A DNA stretch of 64,000 bases, from the NCBI RefSeq assembly GCF_001278075.1, contig NZ_CP011340.1, forward strand, positions 7,747,501 to 7,811,500. The letters are read 5' to 3'. Position numbers and translations under genes: made by a program. The stretch is from Streptomyces pristinaespiralis (GTDB lineage: Bacteria; Actinomycetota; Actinomycetes; Streptomycetales; Streptomycetaceae). Below, piece after piece: positions 24,548 through 32,467 of the stretch; positions within the stretch are counted from its first letter, which is position 1; every line of letters begins with the position of its first letter. A model generated the notes under the pieces. The model was not told the origin of the DNA. It saw nothing but the letters and a program-made list of their open reading frames with translations, and searched no databases.

Positions 24548-26847
24548 CCGTGGACCTCCGAAGGCGTCAGGGAGCGGTCCAGCTTGAGGTATTCGGTGCG
24601 GGCGGCCTCCAGCATGTGACGCATCCGCAGCCGCTCGCCCTCCTCCGCCGCGAGGAACGCGCCGGACAGCGCGATGTTGCGGATGGAACCGCCCGCCACG
24701 GTCAGCCGGGCCAGCAGTTCGGGGTCGATGTCCTTCATCGGCGCCTGTGCCGGCAGGACCCGGCGCCAGATCTCGGCCCGCTCGCTCTCCTGGGGGAAGG
24801 GGAAGTCGACCACGAAACGGATCCGCCGCATGAACGCCGTGTCCAGAGCCTGCTTCATGTTCGTGGTCAGGATCGCGAGACCCCGGTACGCCTCCATCCG
24901 CATCAGCAGATAGCTGACCTCGAGGTTGGCGTACCGGTCATGGCTGTCCTTCACCTCGCTGCGCTTGCCGAACAGCGCGTCGGCCTCGTCGAACAGCAGC
25001 AGGGCGCCGCCCCGTTCGGCGGCGTCGAAGACCTTCCGCAGGTTCTTCTCGGTCTCGCCGATGTACTTGCTGACCACCTGGGACAGGTCGATGATGAACA
25101 GATCCAGCCCCAGTTCCTTCGCCATCACCTCTGCGGCCAGGGTCTTTCCCGTGCCGGAGCCGCCGGCGAACAGGGCGGTGACGCCGAGGCCGCGCCGCAA
25201 GGTGTGCGCGAAACCCCACTCCTGATAGACCGTGGGGCGCCGGCGCACATGCGCCACGATCTCGCGCAGGAACTTCAACTGCCGTTCGGACAGGACGAGA
25301 TCGCCCCACCCGGCCTGTGGCTCGATGCGCCGCCCCAGCTCGTCCATGCCCATCCGGGCCTCGGTCAGACCGGCCCGCCAGGCGAGCCCCGTCGCGTCCA
25401 GCTCGTCCTCACCGGGCAGGTCGCGTGCGACGGCCGCGCCCGCCGAACGCACAAGGTGCGGCGGCAGCTGGAACTGCGCCACGAGATCCCGCAGCGCGCT
25501 CTCGGGCACCTCCGGCACCCCGGCGAACGCCTCCGTCCACACGCCGAGTTGCTCGTCCGCGTCGAGCGGCGGCACGGTGACGCGCTCGCCCCGCGCGCGG
25601 GCCGTCGGCCGTGGCTCCTGGCCGGAGACGACGAGCGGCACGGCGGCGCTCTCGATGAACGCGTCGGCGGCGGCCGCCTGTTCGCGGTCCAGGTCACCGA
25701 ACTCCACCAGCAGGGCGGCGGGCAGCAGGATCGCCTCCCGCTGCCACAGCCGTGCCAGCCGGTCCCGCTCGGCCGGCGCGGCGGGGATGTCGGCCGCCGA
25801 CATCTCGTACAGGCCGAGCCCGGAGCGGCCGGCGGCCGCCGCGGCGATGTCGGCGCGGCTGCGCAGATCCCCGCCGACGAGTTCGACACGCAGCGGCGCT
25901 CCCGGGCCCGCGCCCGCCCAGCCGGCCGCGACACGGCTCGCCGCCAGGTCGTACGAGGCGGGGAGGAAGTCCGGTACGCCGCTGCGGCGCAGCATTCCGT
26001 GCAACCGGGGGTCCAGGTAGGGCGAGCCGGCCAGGAAGTGCAGGATGCGCTCGTCGAGGCGGAGCCGGGAGGCGGTGAGCCGGGTCTCGTCGTCGAGCTC
26101 GACGATCCGCCACCGCCGCAGGGGTGCGACGGGGGTCAGCGCGCTCCAGTGCGGCGCGTCGAGCGCCGCGAGGGCCAGGGAGAAGGTGGGATGGCCCCGC
26201 TCGGGATCCCCGCATGCCGCAGCGCACCGGGCGCCGGTGGTGGGATCGAGTTCGGCCGCGGCGGTGAGCAGCACGATGTCGCGTTCGAAGGGACTGAGCC
26301 CGAAGCAGGCCACGAGCGCGTCGAGCGAGGTGGGCCCCTCGGCGGGGGACGCGTCGCCGCGACGCGCCTCGTGTGCCGCGACGGCGCCGTGGCCCGCGTA
26401 CGGCTCCGCCGCTCCGTCCGACGGGACCGTGCCCGCCCGGCCGCCCGGACCGGAGGCGTCGGTCGCCGGGGTGCCGGAGCCGGTGCTCGCCCGGCCAGGA
26501 TCGCGGTCGTCCGCCGTCCCGGCGGCCGGGGTGGCGTGCGACGGGTCCGTGTCCGCTCGGTCCGAGCCGGCGGCGCCCTTCGCCCGGGTGGCGGGGGCCG
26601 GGTCCGCAGCCGCTCCTGCCCGGCCCGGCCCGGGGGCGTCAGCCGCCCGTGCGCCTGCCCGGCCCGGCCCGGGCCTGCCGTCCTGGCCCACTGACTCGGA
26701 GGCGTCGCCAGGCGCGTGCCCGCCGAGGTGCCCGGCCCGTGCCGCGTGCGCGTCGACGCGGGCCAGTACGGCCTGGATCGCCGACGTCAGCGCCCGGCCC
26801 TGGGCCGCCGCCTCGGCGTGGCCGCCGCCCTCCCTGTACGTGCCCAT
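24538..26847 (-). CDS. AAA+ ATPase of the CIS
   Basis: A 769-residue AAA+ ATPase. Residues ~1-150 are low-complexity and Ala/Pro/Gly-rich. A winged or N-terminal domain precedes the ATPase core, which has Walker A GGSGTGKT at ~560-568, Walker B LLLFDEADALFGKRSEV at ~617-633, and RRIRFVVDFPFPQESERAEI in the sensor/arginine region. It is the Afp15/Pvc15-type ATPase thought to load effectors or support assembly in all CIS clusters. I chose ATG 26847 because GGTGAGG lies about 5 bases before it; an in-frame GTG at 26874 would add nine residues. It lies between the DUF4255 gene and the small gene plus effector, which supports a loading role. Confidence 0.92.
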   Translation of the reverse strand: MGTYREGGGHAEAAAQGRALTSAIQAVLARVDAHAARAGHLGGHAPGDASESVGQDGRPGPGRAGARAADAPGPGRAGAAADPAPATRAKGAAGSDRADTDPSHATPAAGTADDRDPGRASTGSGTPATDASGPGGRAGTVPSDGAAEPYAGHGAVAAHEARRGDASPAEGPTSLDALVACFGLSPFERDIVLLTAAAELDPTTGARCAAACGDPERGHPTFSLALAALDAPHWSALTPVAPLRRWRIVELDDETRLTASRLRLDERILHFLAGSPYLDPRLHGMLRRSGVPDFLPASYDLAASRVAAGWAGAGPGAPLRVELVGGDLRSRADIAAAAAGRSGLGLYEMSAADIPAAPAERDRLARLWQREAILLPAALLVEFGDLDREQAAAADAFIESAAVPLVVSGQEPRPTARARGERVTVPPLDADEQLGVWTEAFAGVPEVPESALRDLVAQFQLPPHLVRSAGAAVARDLPGEDELDATGLAWRAGLTEARMGMDELGRRIEPQAGWGDLVLSERQLKFLREIVAHVRRRPTVYQEWGFAHTLRRGLGVTALFAGGSGTGKTLAAEVMAKELGLDLFIIDLSQVVSKYIGETEKNLRKVFDAAERGGALLLFDEADALFGKRSEVKDSHDRYANLEVSYLLMRMEAYRGLAILTTNMKQALDTAFMRRIRFVVDFPFPQESERAEIWRRVLPAQAPMKDIDPELLARLTVAGGSIRNIALSGAFLAAEEGERLRMRHMLEAARTEYLKLDRSLTPSEVHGWV

Positions 26848-26880
26848 GTCCTCACCCGCCCCCGTCCGCGACACCCCGGC

Positions 26881-27759
26881 TCAGCTCTTTCCGTCCTGCT
26901 GCGGCTTCGGCCCGTCGGTTCCGCCCGCCCTGCGGGAACGGCCCGACGCCGCCCGCTTGACCGCCTGCTTCGCCGGCGTGCGCCCGCCTGCCGGCTGCTC
27001 CTTGCGGGCGCGCGCCGGTACGGACCGCTCGGCCGCCGCCTCTTCACCCGCCCCGGCGCCTGGCGTCTCCTTTGGCGCGGCGGTCCCCTCGGGCGCGTCC
27101 CCCGCGCTCCCGGACGGTGCGCCGGAGCCGGGCGGCACCGGCGCACCCGGCGCGCCGAACGGCAGTACCCGTACGGTCCGTTCCCTCACGGGCTGCGCCG
27201 GGACGGGGCGCTCGCGGCCCTCGATCAGCACCAGCGAGGCCTGGTACGCCACCGACAGGGCGTACGGGGTCTGGTGCAGCATCCCCCACAGCTTCGACGT
27301 CTCGTCGATGTCCATCACCGTCGGCGTGAAGCGGACCTTCTGCGTCGACGCCGCGAGATCGGAGCCCGCGAGATACGGCGCCTGGGCCGCCAGTTCGATG
27401 ACGTCCTTCGGCAGCACGGGGATCTCGTGCAGGGTGCGGATCACACAGCCGATGAGCCGCTGGCCGACGAGCGTGGCCTCCTCCCCGTAGGCGCTGATCA
27501 GGTAGTGCAGGTCCAGGGCGGCGGCGGGGCGTTTGCGCAGGGTGCCGTCCGGGCCGCGGGTGGGCAGGTCCGTATGGCGCATGGCGGCGTTGGGCGTCAC
27601 CTGGTACAGGAACACCGTGATGGTCGGGTCGGTGGGCGGCTCGTTCGGCGGCTTGCGCGTCTCGACGTTGACGGCGAGGTCCATCTCGGGAGCCAGATTG
27701 TCCGCGATGAGCAGGCTCAGCGCCTGGGTGACCGTCGCGACGGCGAGTGCGTTGCTCAT
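26881..27759 (-). CDS. DUF4255 (Pvc16-type) tail terminator protein
   Basis: A 292-residue protein with the DUF4255/Pvc16 N-terminal domain at residues ~1-190: ALAVATVTQALSLLIADNLA, then PTITVFLYQVTPNAAMRHTD, then LDLHYLISAYGEEATLVGQR. This domain forms the cap ring that ends tube and sheath polymerisation. Residues ~200-292 are a disordered Pro/Ala/Gly-rich tail (GAPGAPVPPGSGAPSGSAG) that is not part of the domain. The ATG at 27759 lies 4 bases after the preceding stop, with GAGG upstream. Confidence 0.92.
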   Translation of the reverse strand: MSNALAVATVTQALSLLIADNLAPEMDLAVNVETRKPPNEPPTDPTITVFLYQVTPNAAMRHTDLPTRGPDGTLRKRPAAALDLHYLISAYGEEATLVGQRLIGCVIRTLHEIPVLPKDVIELAAQAPYLAGSDLAASTQKVRFTPTVMDIDETSKLWGMLHQTPYALSVAYQASLVLIEGRERPVPAQPVRERTVRVLPFGAPGAPVPPGSGAPSGSAGDAPEGTAAPKETPGAGAGEEAAAERSVPARARKEQPAGGRTPAKQAVKRAASGRSRRAGGTDGPKPQQDGKS

Positions 27760-27763
27760 GTCC

Positions 27764-28480
27764 TCAGTCCCTCTTCCCGCCGCGTGAGGCGCGTGACAGA
27801 TAGTCGTCCAACGTCAGTGCCGGCGCGGCCCTGCCGGAGCCGGCCGCGGGCCGCCGGTCCTGGCCGGGCGGCGGTGCGGCGCTGACCTCCAGCCGGCCGA
27901 TCTGCACATGCACGACCCGCTCGGCCTGCTTCGGCGCACGGCGGCCGGCAGCGGCCCGGGCCGCGCCGCGGGCGGCCGCCGTGTCCGACCCGCGCGGCAC
28001 CGGCGCGACAGCCGCGGGAACGGGCCCCGCGGCGGGCGCCTGCCGGACCGCGGGCGCCGTGGCGGGCGGCGCGGTGTCCGCGGGGTCGGCGGTGCGGCCG
28101 CGACGCCTCGCGGGTGTCGGTGACTGCTGCGGAGCCGGCCGTACGTGGGGCCGTTCCGCGGCCGAGGGCCGAGGCTCCGGCTCCGGCGCCGCACGCCCCG
28201 CCCGCGCCGGGTCGTCCGGCCGGATCCGCTCGGTACGCACCACCGTGTGGCGGTCGGTGCGCACCTCGTGCTCGTGGCGCACACTCGTGGCCGGCGCGGC
28301 CGGTGCCGCGGGCGCCGACGGGATCAGTGCCGCCGGCTCGTCCGGGTCGGGCGGACCGGACCGGAGCGCCTCGACACGCTCGAACGGTCCGGGCAGGCGC
28401 GGCCGCACACGCGCCGGCGCGGGCCCGGCCGCACCCAGCGGGGTGTACCGGGCGAGCAGCCGGTCGAAGTGGTCAGACAT
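27764..28480 (-). CDS. Proline/arginine-rich CIS-operon protein (238 aa)
   Basis: A 238-residue mostly disordered protein. The N-terminus SDHFDRLLARYTPLG and the C-terminus (VVHVQIGRLEVSAAPPP, then LTLDDYLSRASRGGKRD) look conserved, while residues ~40-190 are Pro/Ala/Arg-rich. The VxVxIGRLEV strand resembles short ends found on uncharacterised proteins of phage-tail-like clusters. It overlaps the zinc-ribbon gene by 8 bases (28473-28480). A scaffold or linker role is possible; no family is claimed. Confidence 0.75.
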   Translation of the reverse strand: MSDHFDRLLARYTPLGAAGPAPARVRPRLPGPFERVEALRSGPPDPDEPAALIPSAPAAPAAPATSVRHEHEVRTDRHTVVRTERIRPDDPARAGRAAPEPEPRPSAAERPHVRPAPQQSPTPARRRGRTADPADTAPPATAPAVRQAPAAGPVPAAVAPVPRGSDTAAARGAARAAAGRRAPKQAERVVHVQIGRLEVSAAPPPGQDRRPAAGSGRAAPALTLDDYLSRASRGGKRD

Positions 28481-29237
28481 CTGCGCACAGCTCCAGGTAG
28501 TAGCGACGCCGCAGCGGGCTGAGCGCCAGGATCTCCGGCTCGCTCCACCCGTAGGCGGTGGCGAGCAGATGGACGTCGAGCATCAGGTCCCGCGCCCAGG
28601 TGTCGAGTTCGGTCCACAGGTAGGAGGTGATGTCCAGCTCGGCCGGGGTGGCGTCGCCGCATTCGGGGCAGGCGACGGTGAGCCGTACGTCCGCCGTGGG
28701 GTCGGCCTCCGCCGCCGCCTGTGCGATCCGCCGCTCCACCCGCTCGGGCAGCAGTCCGGGCAGGGCGTCGGCGTCGACAGGTTCCCCGTCCCGCAGCGCC
28801 CGCAGGGTGCAGGCCCGCACGAGCCGGCCGCGCGCCTCCGCGGGGCCGGACGCCGTCGCCGCCGCCGCGAGATCGGCGACGGTGGGCAGCCGGAACTCGA
28901 CCACCCACTCGCCCTCGGTGACCCGCAGCGGTTCCCGCGGCAGTTCGGCCCCGGCGCCCAGCACCCGGGCGTCGAGGTCGAACTCCATCTCCTCGCCGCA
29001 CGCACCGCACTCGACACGCACCTGCATCCGCTCGCCGAACAGCGCGCGGCGCAGCGCCAGCAGGTCCGCCTCCCGCTGCCCGACCGGTACCGACAGCAGT
29101 TCGTCGGTACCGGCCCCGGGCCTGGCGGCCCGGTGCAGCAGCAGTGAGCGGTCGGACGGGTGCTGTGCCAGCCCGGTCTCCCAGACGGCCAGCAGTTCGG
29201 CCGGCCCCGCGGCCGACGCCCCGATGGGACCGTTCAT
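28473..29237 (-). CDS. Zinc-ribbon baseplate-assembly protein (T4 gp26/gp51-like)
   Basis: A 254-residue protein with two separated CxxC pairs, CGACGEEMEFDLD (~residues 76-88) and CPECGD (~191-196), which together can bind one zinc. The C-terminus WARDLMLDVHLLATAYGWSE, PEILALSPLRRRYYLELC is typical of phage baseplate-hub assembly proteins. In related systems this protein helps hub assembly and is not always in the final particle. ATG 29237 is preceded by GGAGGGG. The gene lies between the tube gene and the DUF4255 block, the usual position in actinobacterial clusters. Confidence 0.82.
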   Translation of the reverse strand: MNGPIGASAAGPAELLAVWETGLAQHPSDRSLLLHRAARPGAGTDELLSVPVGQREADLLALRRALFGERMQVRVECGACGEEMEFDLDARVLGAGAELPREPLRVTEGEWVVEFRLPTVADLAAAATASGPAEARGRLVRACTLRALRDGEPVDADALPGLLPERVERRIAQAAAEADPTADVRLTVACPECGDATPAELDITSYLWTELDTWARDLMLDVHLLATAYGWSEPEILALSPLRRRYYLELCADV

Positions 29238-29265
29238 CGTTCGCCCCTCCGCGCGCGGACGGCGG

Positions 29266-29790
29266 TCAGGCCGGGTACGTGAAGGACGGTTCGACCGGCT
29301 CCGGCACCTCGTAGTCCCGCTCCCAGCCCTCGCACTCGAGCTTGACGCTCTGGATGGCGACGGCGTTCGCGTTCGCGTCGAGCTCGCCGAGGACCTGGTA
29401 CTCGCTCACCCAGGCCCGGTAGAGCTTGTGCGAGACGGCCACCTGCCCGGCCTCGTTGAGGACCTGGATGATGATGTCCTTGCGGAAGTCGCGCAGCGAC
29501 ACCTCGGAGCCGAGCCCCGCCCCGACCTGCCACACCTTGTTGGCCCACCGGTCGAACTCGGGGTCGTGGGTGACACCGCGTTCCAGGGTGACGCCCTCGA
29601 ACTCGGAGCGGCCGGGGGACTTCCGCGGCGAGCTGGGATCGCCGCCGTGCCGGTGCTTGACCACTTCCGTGGTGCGCTTGAGCGGACTGATCTTGCTGAT
29701 GCCCGCGACCGTCCGACCGTCCCACAGGACCAGGAACTTGAAATTCTTGTAGGGGTCAAAACGATGGGCGTTTACCTGGAACTCAGCCAT
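29266..29790 (-). CDS. CIS inner tube protein
   Basis: A 174-residue member of the T4 gp19-like tail tube family. Motifs: DPYKNFKFLVLWDGRTVAGI (residues ~12-31), SKISPLKRTTEVVKHRHGGD and RKSPGRSEFEGVTLERGVTH, then DIIIQVLNEAGQVAVSHKLY and AWVSEYQVLGELDANAN. These match the two-sheet tube fold that stacks as hexameric rings. ATG 29790 is 37 bases after the sheath stop with GGAAA upstream. Only one tube gene was found, while Afp/PVC systems have two or three. Confidence 0.95.
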   Translation of the reverse strand: MAEFQVNAHRFDPYKNFKFLVLWDGRTVAGISKISPLKRTTEVVKHRHGGDPSSPRKSPGRSEFEGVTLERGVTHDPEFDRWANKVWQVGAGLGSEVSLRDFRKDIIIQVLNEAGQVAVSHKLYRAWVSEYQVLGELDANANAVAIQSVKLECEGWERDYEVPEPVEPSFTYPA

Positions 29791-29827
29791 CGGTTTCCTT
29801 TGTGTTCCTTTTCCTCGGGCCTGGAGA

Positions 29828-31678
29828 CTATGAGAGGTCGAACTGGCCGGCCATCTGCTGGATCTTGACGATCACGAACTCGGCGGGCCGGACCGGTGCG
29901 ATACCGATCACGACATTCACCACGCCCCGTTCGATATCGGCGTCCGTGGTGGTGTCCTTGTCGCATTTCACGAAGTACGCCTCACGGGGCGTGCCGCCCT
30001 TGAACGCGCCCAGACGGAACAGATCATTGAGATACGCCGACGCCTTCAGCCGGATCTGCTGCCACAACTGCTCGTCGTTCGGCTCGAACACGACCCATTG
30101 CAGGCCGCGGTACAGGCTCTCCTCCACATGGAGCGCGAGCCGTCGCACCGGCACGTATTTCCACTCGCTGTCCAGCGCGTCCGCGCCCTTGAGCGTCCGG
30201 GCACCCCACACCAGCGGGCCCACGACGGGGAAGGTGCGCAGGCAGTTGACGCCCAGCGGGTTCAGCAGGCCGTTCTCACGGTCGGTGAGCCGGACGCTGA
30301 GCGAGCGGACGCCGGCGAGACGCGCCTCGGTGCCCGCGGGCGCCTTCCACACACCGCGTTCGCCGTCCGTGCGGGCGATGACACCCGCGACCGCGCCGGA
30401 CGGCGGGAACGCCCGCAGCCGGCCGGTGAGCGGGTCGGTGAGCTGCAGGTGTGGGAAGTACAGGCCCGCGTGGTCGCTGCGTACGGAGTCGAACGCGCCG
30501 ATCCCCGCCCGCGCCGAGTCCACGCTGCCCCAGGTCGACGGAGAGTCGACCAGCAGGAAGATCCGCCGTTCACGGCAGAGTTGCTCCGCCGCGGAGATCA
30601 CCGTGACCATGTCCTCCGTGGACGCGTACGACGCGAGCTCCGGAAGCGCCAGCAGGTTGACGTCGTCGACGTCGCGCAGCGCCTGCACGCCCGTCTTGTC
30701 CGCCGCGCTGCCGATGAGATCGCGCGGCCCGGGCGCGTCGCCGTCCTTGCCGCCCGCGAGCGCGAAGACCGGCGGGTTCACCGACGCCTCCAGGCCGAGG
30801 TCGTTGGCGCACTCGCCGACGAAGCGTACGACGTCGTCGGGGTCCACCGACCCGGCGACGACCTGGAGCCGGCGGCCGAAGGCGGTGACCTCGGCCCCCG
30901 CGTAGGCGTGCTTGCCCGGCGCGTCGGGCAGGGCCCGCAGCTTGCGCTCCAGCAGCAGGGCCAGTTCGGTGACGTCCGTCGGCGGTTCGCCGTCGCGGTC
31001 GGGCTCGTAGAACGTGAACTCCCGCTCCACGTCACCGATCTTGACCTTCACCTCGACGTTCAGGTCGGGCAGGTCGGCGGCGAAGGGCTTGGAGACGGTG
31101 CCCGACGGGTCGGGCCGGTCCTCGTCAAGGACCTTCACCCGTACCAGCGACGAGCCCGCGTTCACGACCGTCTCCGCGAAGCGGCCGTGGCCGGAGTGCA
31201 TCGACAGGCCGGTGAAGGTCTCCCGCGCGTCGCCACGCGCGTCCAGGACATGCAGGTTGAACGTCTTGTCCGGCGTGGGGGTGTCGTGGTCCACGGCCAC
31301 CCGCAGGCCACAACCCCATACCCCGGGCTCCTTCGCGTGCACCTCGAGCACGGGACACTCGCTGCGCCCCTCCGTGGAGTCGAGCGTGACGCAGGCCTCT
31401 TCGCCGGTGCCGGCCTTGGCCACACGGACGACGACGGCCACCGTGCCGCCGTTGCCGAAGAACTGGTGCACCGCGTAGCCGACGGCGCTCTGGGCGGTGA
31501 GGCCGCCGAAACGCCTCTCGAAGTCCGCGAAACTCGTGATGCGCACCGGCTGGTTGAGCGGGCCCCGGCGGGTGTGCCCCACGAACGCGGTCACCGATGT
31601 GGTGACCGAGGCGATGGTACGGACGCTGCTGGGAAGTTCCTCGATGTATACGCCGGGATAGCCCATGTGCGTCGGCAT
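29828..31678 (-). CDS. CIS contractile sheath protein
   Basis: A 616-residue phage tail sheath protein, first gene of the operon. The N-terminus PTHMGYPGVYIEELPSSVRT, then SVTAFVGHTRRGPLNQPVRI and FADFERRFGG, is the sheath signature. The C-terminal domain contains SLYRGLQWVVFEPNDEQLWQ, then GGTPREAYFVKCDKDTTT and FVIVKIQQMAGQFDLS. Extended-to-contracted rearrangement of this polymer would drive the tube out. ATG 31678 is favoured because GGAGGGGG lies directly upstream; an internal ATG at 31666 is too far from it. The long upstream non-coding region probably holds the operon promoter. Confidence 0.95.
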   Translation of the reverse strand: MPTHMGYPGVYIEELPSSVRTIASVTTSVTAFVGHTRRGPLNQPVRITSFADFERRFGGLTAQSAVGYAVHQFFGNGGTVAVVVRVAKAGTGEEACVTLDSTEGRSECPVLEVHAKEPGVWGCGLRVAVDHDTPTPDKTFNLHVLDARGDARETFTGLSMHSGHGRFAETVVNAGSSLVRVKVLDEDRPDPSGTVSKPFAADLPDLNVEVKVKIGDVEREFTFYEPDRDGEPPTDVTELALLLERKLRALPDAPGKHAYAGAEVTAFGRRLQVVAGSVDPDDVVRFVGECANDLGLEASVNPPVFALAGGKDGDAPGPRDLIGSAADKTGVQALRDVDDVNLLALPELASYASTEDMVTVISAAEQLCRERRIFLLVDSPSTWGSVDSARAGIGAFDSVRSDHAGLYFPHLQLTDPLTGRLRAFPPSGAVAGVIARTDGERGVWKAPAGTEARLAGVRSLSVRLTDRENGLLNPLGVNCLRTFPVVGPLVWGARTLKGADALDSEWKYVPVRRLALHVEESLYRGLQWVVFEPNDEQLWQQIRLKASAYLNDLFRLGAFKGGTPREAYFVKCDKDTTTDADIERGVVNVVIGIAPVRPAEFVIVKIQQMAGQFDLS

Positions 31679-31733
31679 TCCCCCTCCATTCCCTTCCGCG
31701 CACCAAGAGATGGGAAGAGGGGGTCGAGAATTG

Positions 31734-31758
31734 CTCGCATGCGTTCAACGCATGCGAG
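31734..31758. promoter_or_regulatory. Perfect 12+1+12 dyad upstream of the sheath gene
   Basis: CTCGCATGCGTT at 31734-31745, one base, then its exact reverse complement at 31747-31758. It sits 56-80 bases before the sheath ATG. A one-base loop makes an operator for a dimeric regulator more likely than an RNA terminator, though an 11-bp RNA stem with a 3-base loop in the leader is possible. It is the most symmetrical element in the intergenic region. Confidence 0.55.
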
Positions 31759-32275
31759 ATCGTCGCTGTTTTCCCCCGCCGCACACCCCGTGCGATATCG
31801 GTCTCGCAGGGCCATTCGCAGGCGCGTGCGCCTGTGGCTCCTGATGCATGAGTGCCACTGCGAGTCTCGTTCGTCGCTCGAGTGCGGGTCAAGAGACCGA
31901 TTCGGTCAGTGGTGCGGATGATGCATGTGAATGCCGGCCGCACGGTAATCGCATGGTCAGCGGCGTGCGGGGGGTCGAATATGGAGACGAATTCACGATC
32001 ACTTCACATGAATCGGACGTGTGAGGAGTGATTCAGGCCGATCGGGAACGGCTCTCGGCGCGCCGTCTTGCGCTCTGTTGGCGGGGATGTGTCCACCGAT
32101 TCACCCGATCGTGAGCGAGTTCGACCGTGCCGTTCGAGCCGGCGCGGGCCGGGTGGGCCGTGGGTGTGCTGCGCACGTGTCCGGGGGGTGTGGCGGGTGA
32201 CGTGTGGTCAGTCGCCTGCCCGGCCCTGGGCGTTGTGACACGCGGGCCCGTGACCCGGTGGATTTTGATGGTGCC

Positions 32276-32304
32276 TTGACAAATTGCCCCCGGCTCGCCA
32301 GCAT
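32276..32304 (+). promoter_or_regulatory. Candidate sigma-70-type promoter
   Basis: TTGACA (32276-32281) is a consensus -35 box. At a 17-base spacing lies CAGCAT (32299-32304), a weak -10 box keeping A2 and T6. This would give a leader of about 150 bases to the ATG at 32468. The -35 box is convincing; the -10 box is not. Confidence 0.4.
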
Positions 32305-32467
32305 GCAAAACACTCGCACGACGGAGACAAGAGTTACGCGATCAACGCAAGAACTCTGCATGGGTGACAGGTCGATGAGGCTCGGCCGACTGCCCCTGCG
32401 TACCCGCAATGCGCGACGGCGCGCGCCTTGCCTGACACACCCCCACACCAGGTCAGGAAGGAAGCCC

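Larger units (their letters stand above)
31679..32467. other. 789-bp non-coding region between CIS operon and divergent gene
   Basis: No convincing gene here. It must hold the CIS promoter (minus) and the promoter of the sorbosone-dehydrogenase-like gene (plus). Visible structures are a 25-base dyad at 31734-31758, a smaller palindrome CAGGCGC-GT-GCGCCTG at 31819-31834 and a TTGACA box at 32276-32281. The part 31700-32050 is less GC-rich than the coding DNA around it, as expected for regulatory sequence. Confidence 0.6.

Noticed and set aside
19494..24587. Long plus-strand open frames opposite the effector gene
   Set aside because: Low-complexity antisense of Lys/Glu/Pro-rich codons; no domain, no ribosome site.
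1853..31678. The cluster as a defective prophage
   Set aside because: No capsid, terminase, portal or integrase genes; DUF4157, DUF4255, CIS_tube and AAA+ genes point to a CIS.
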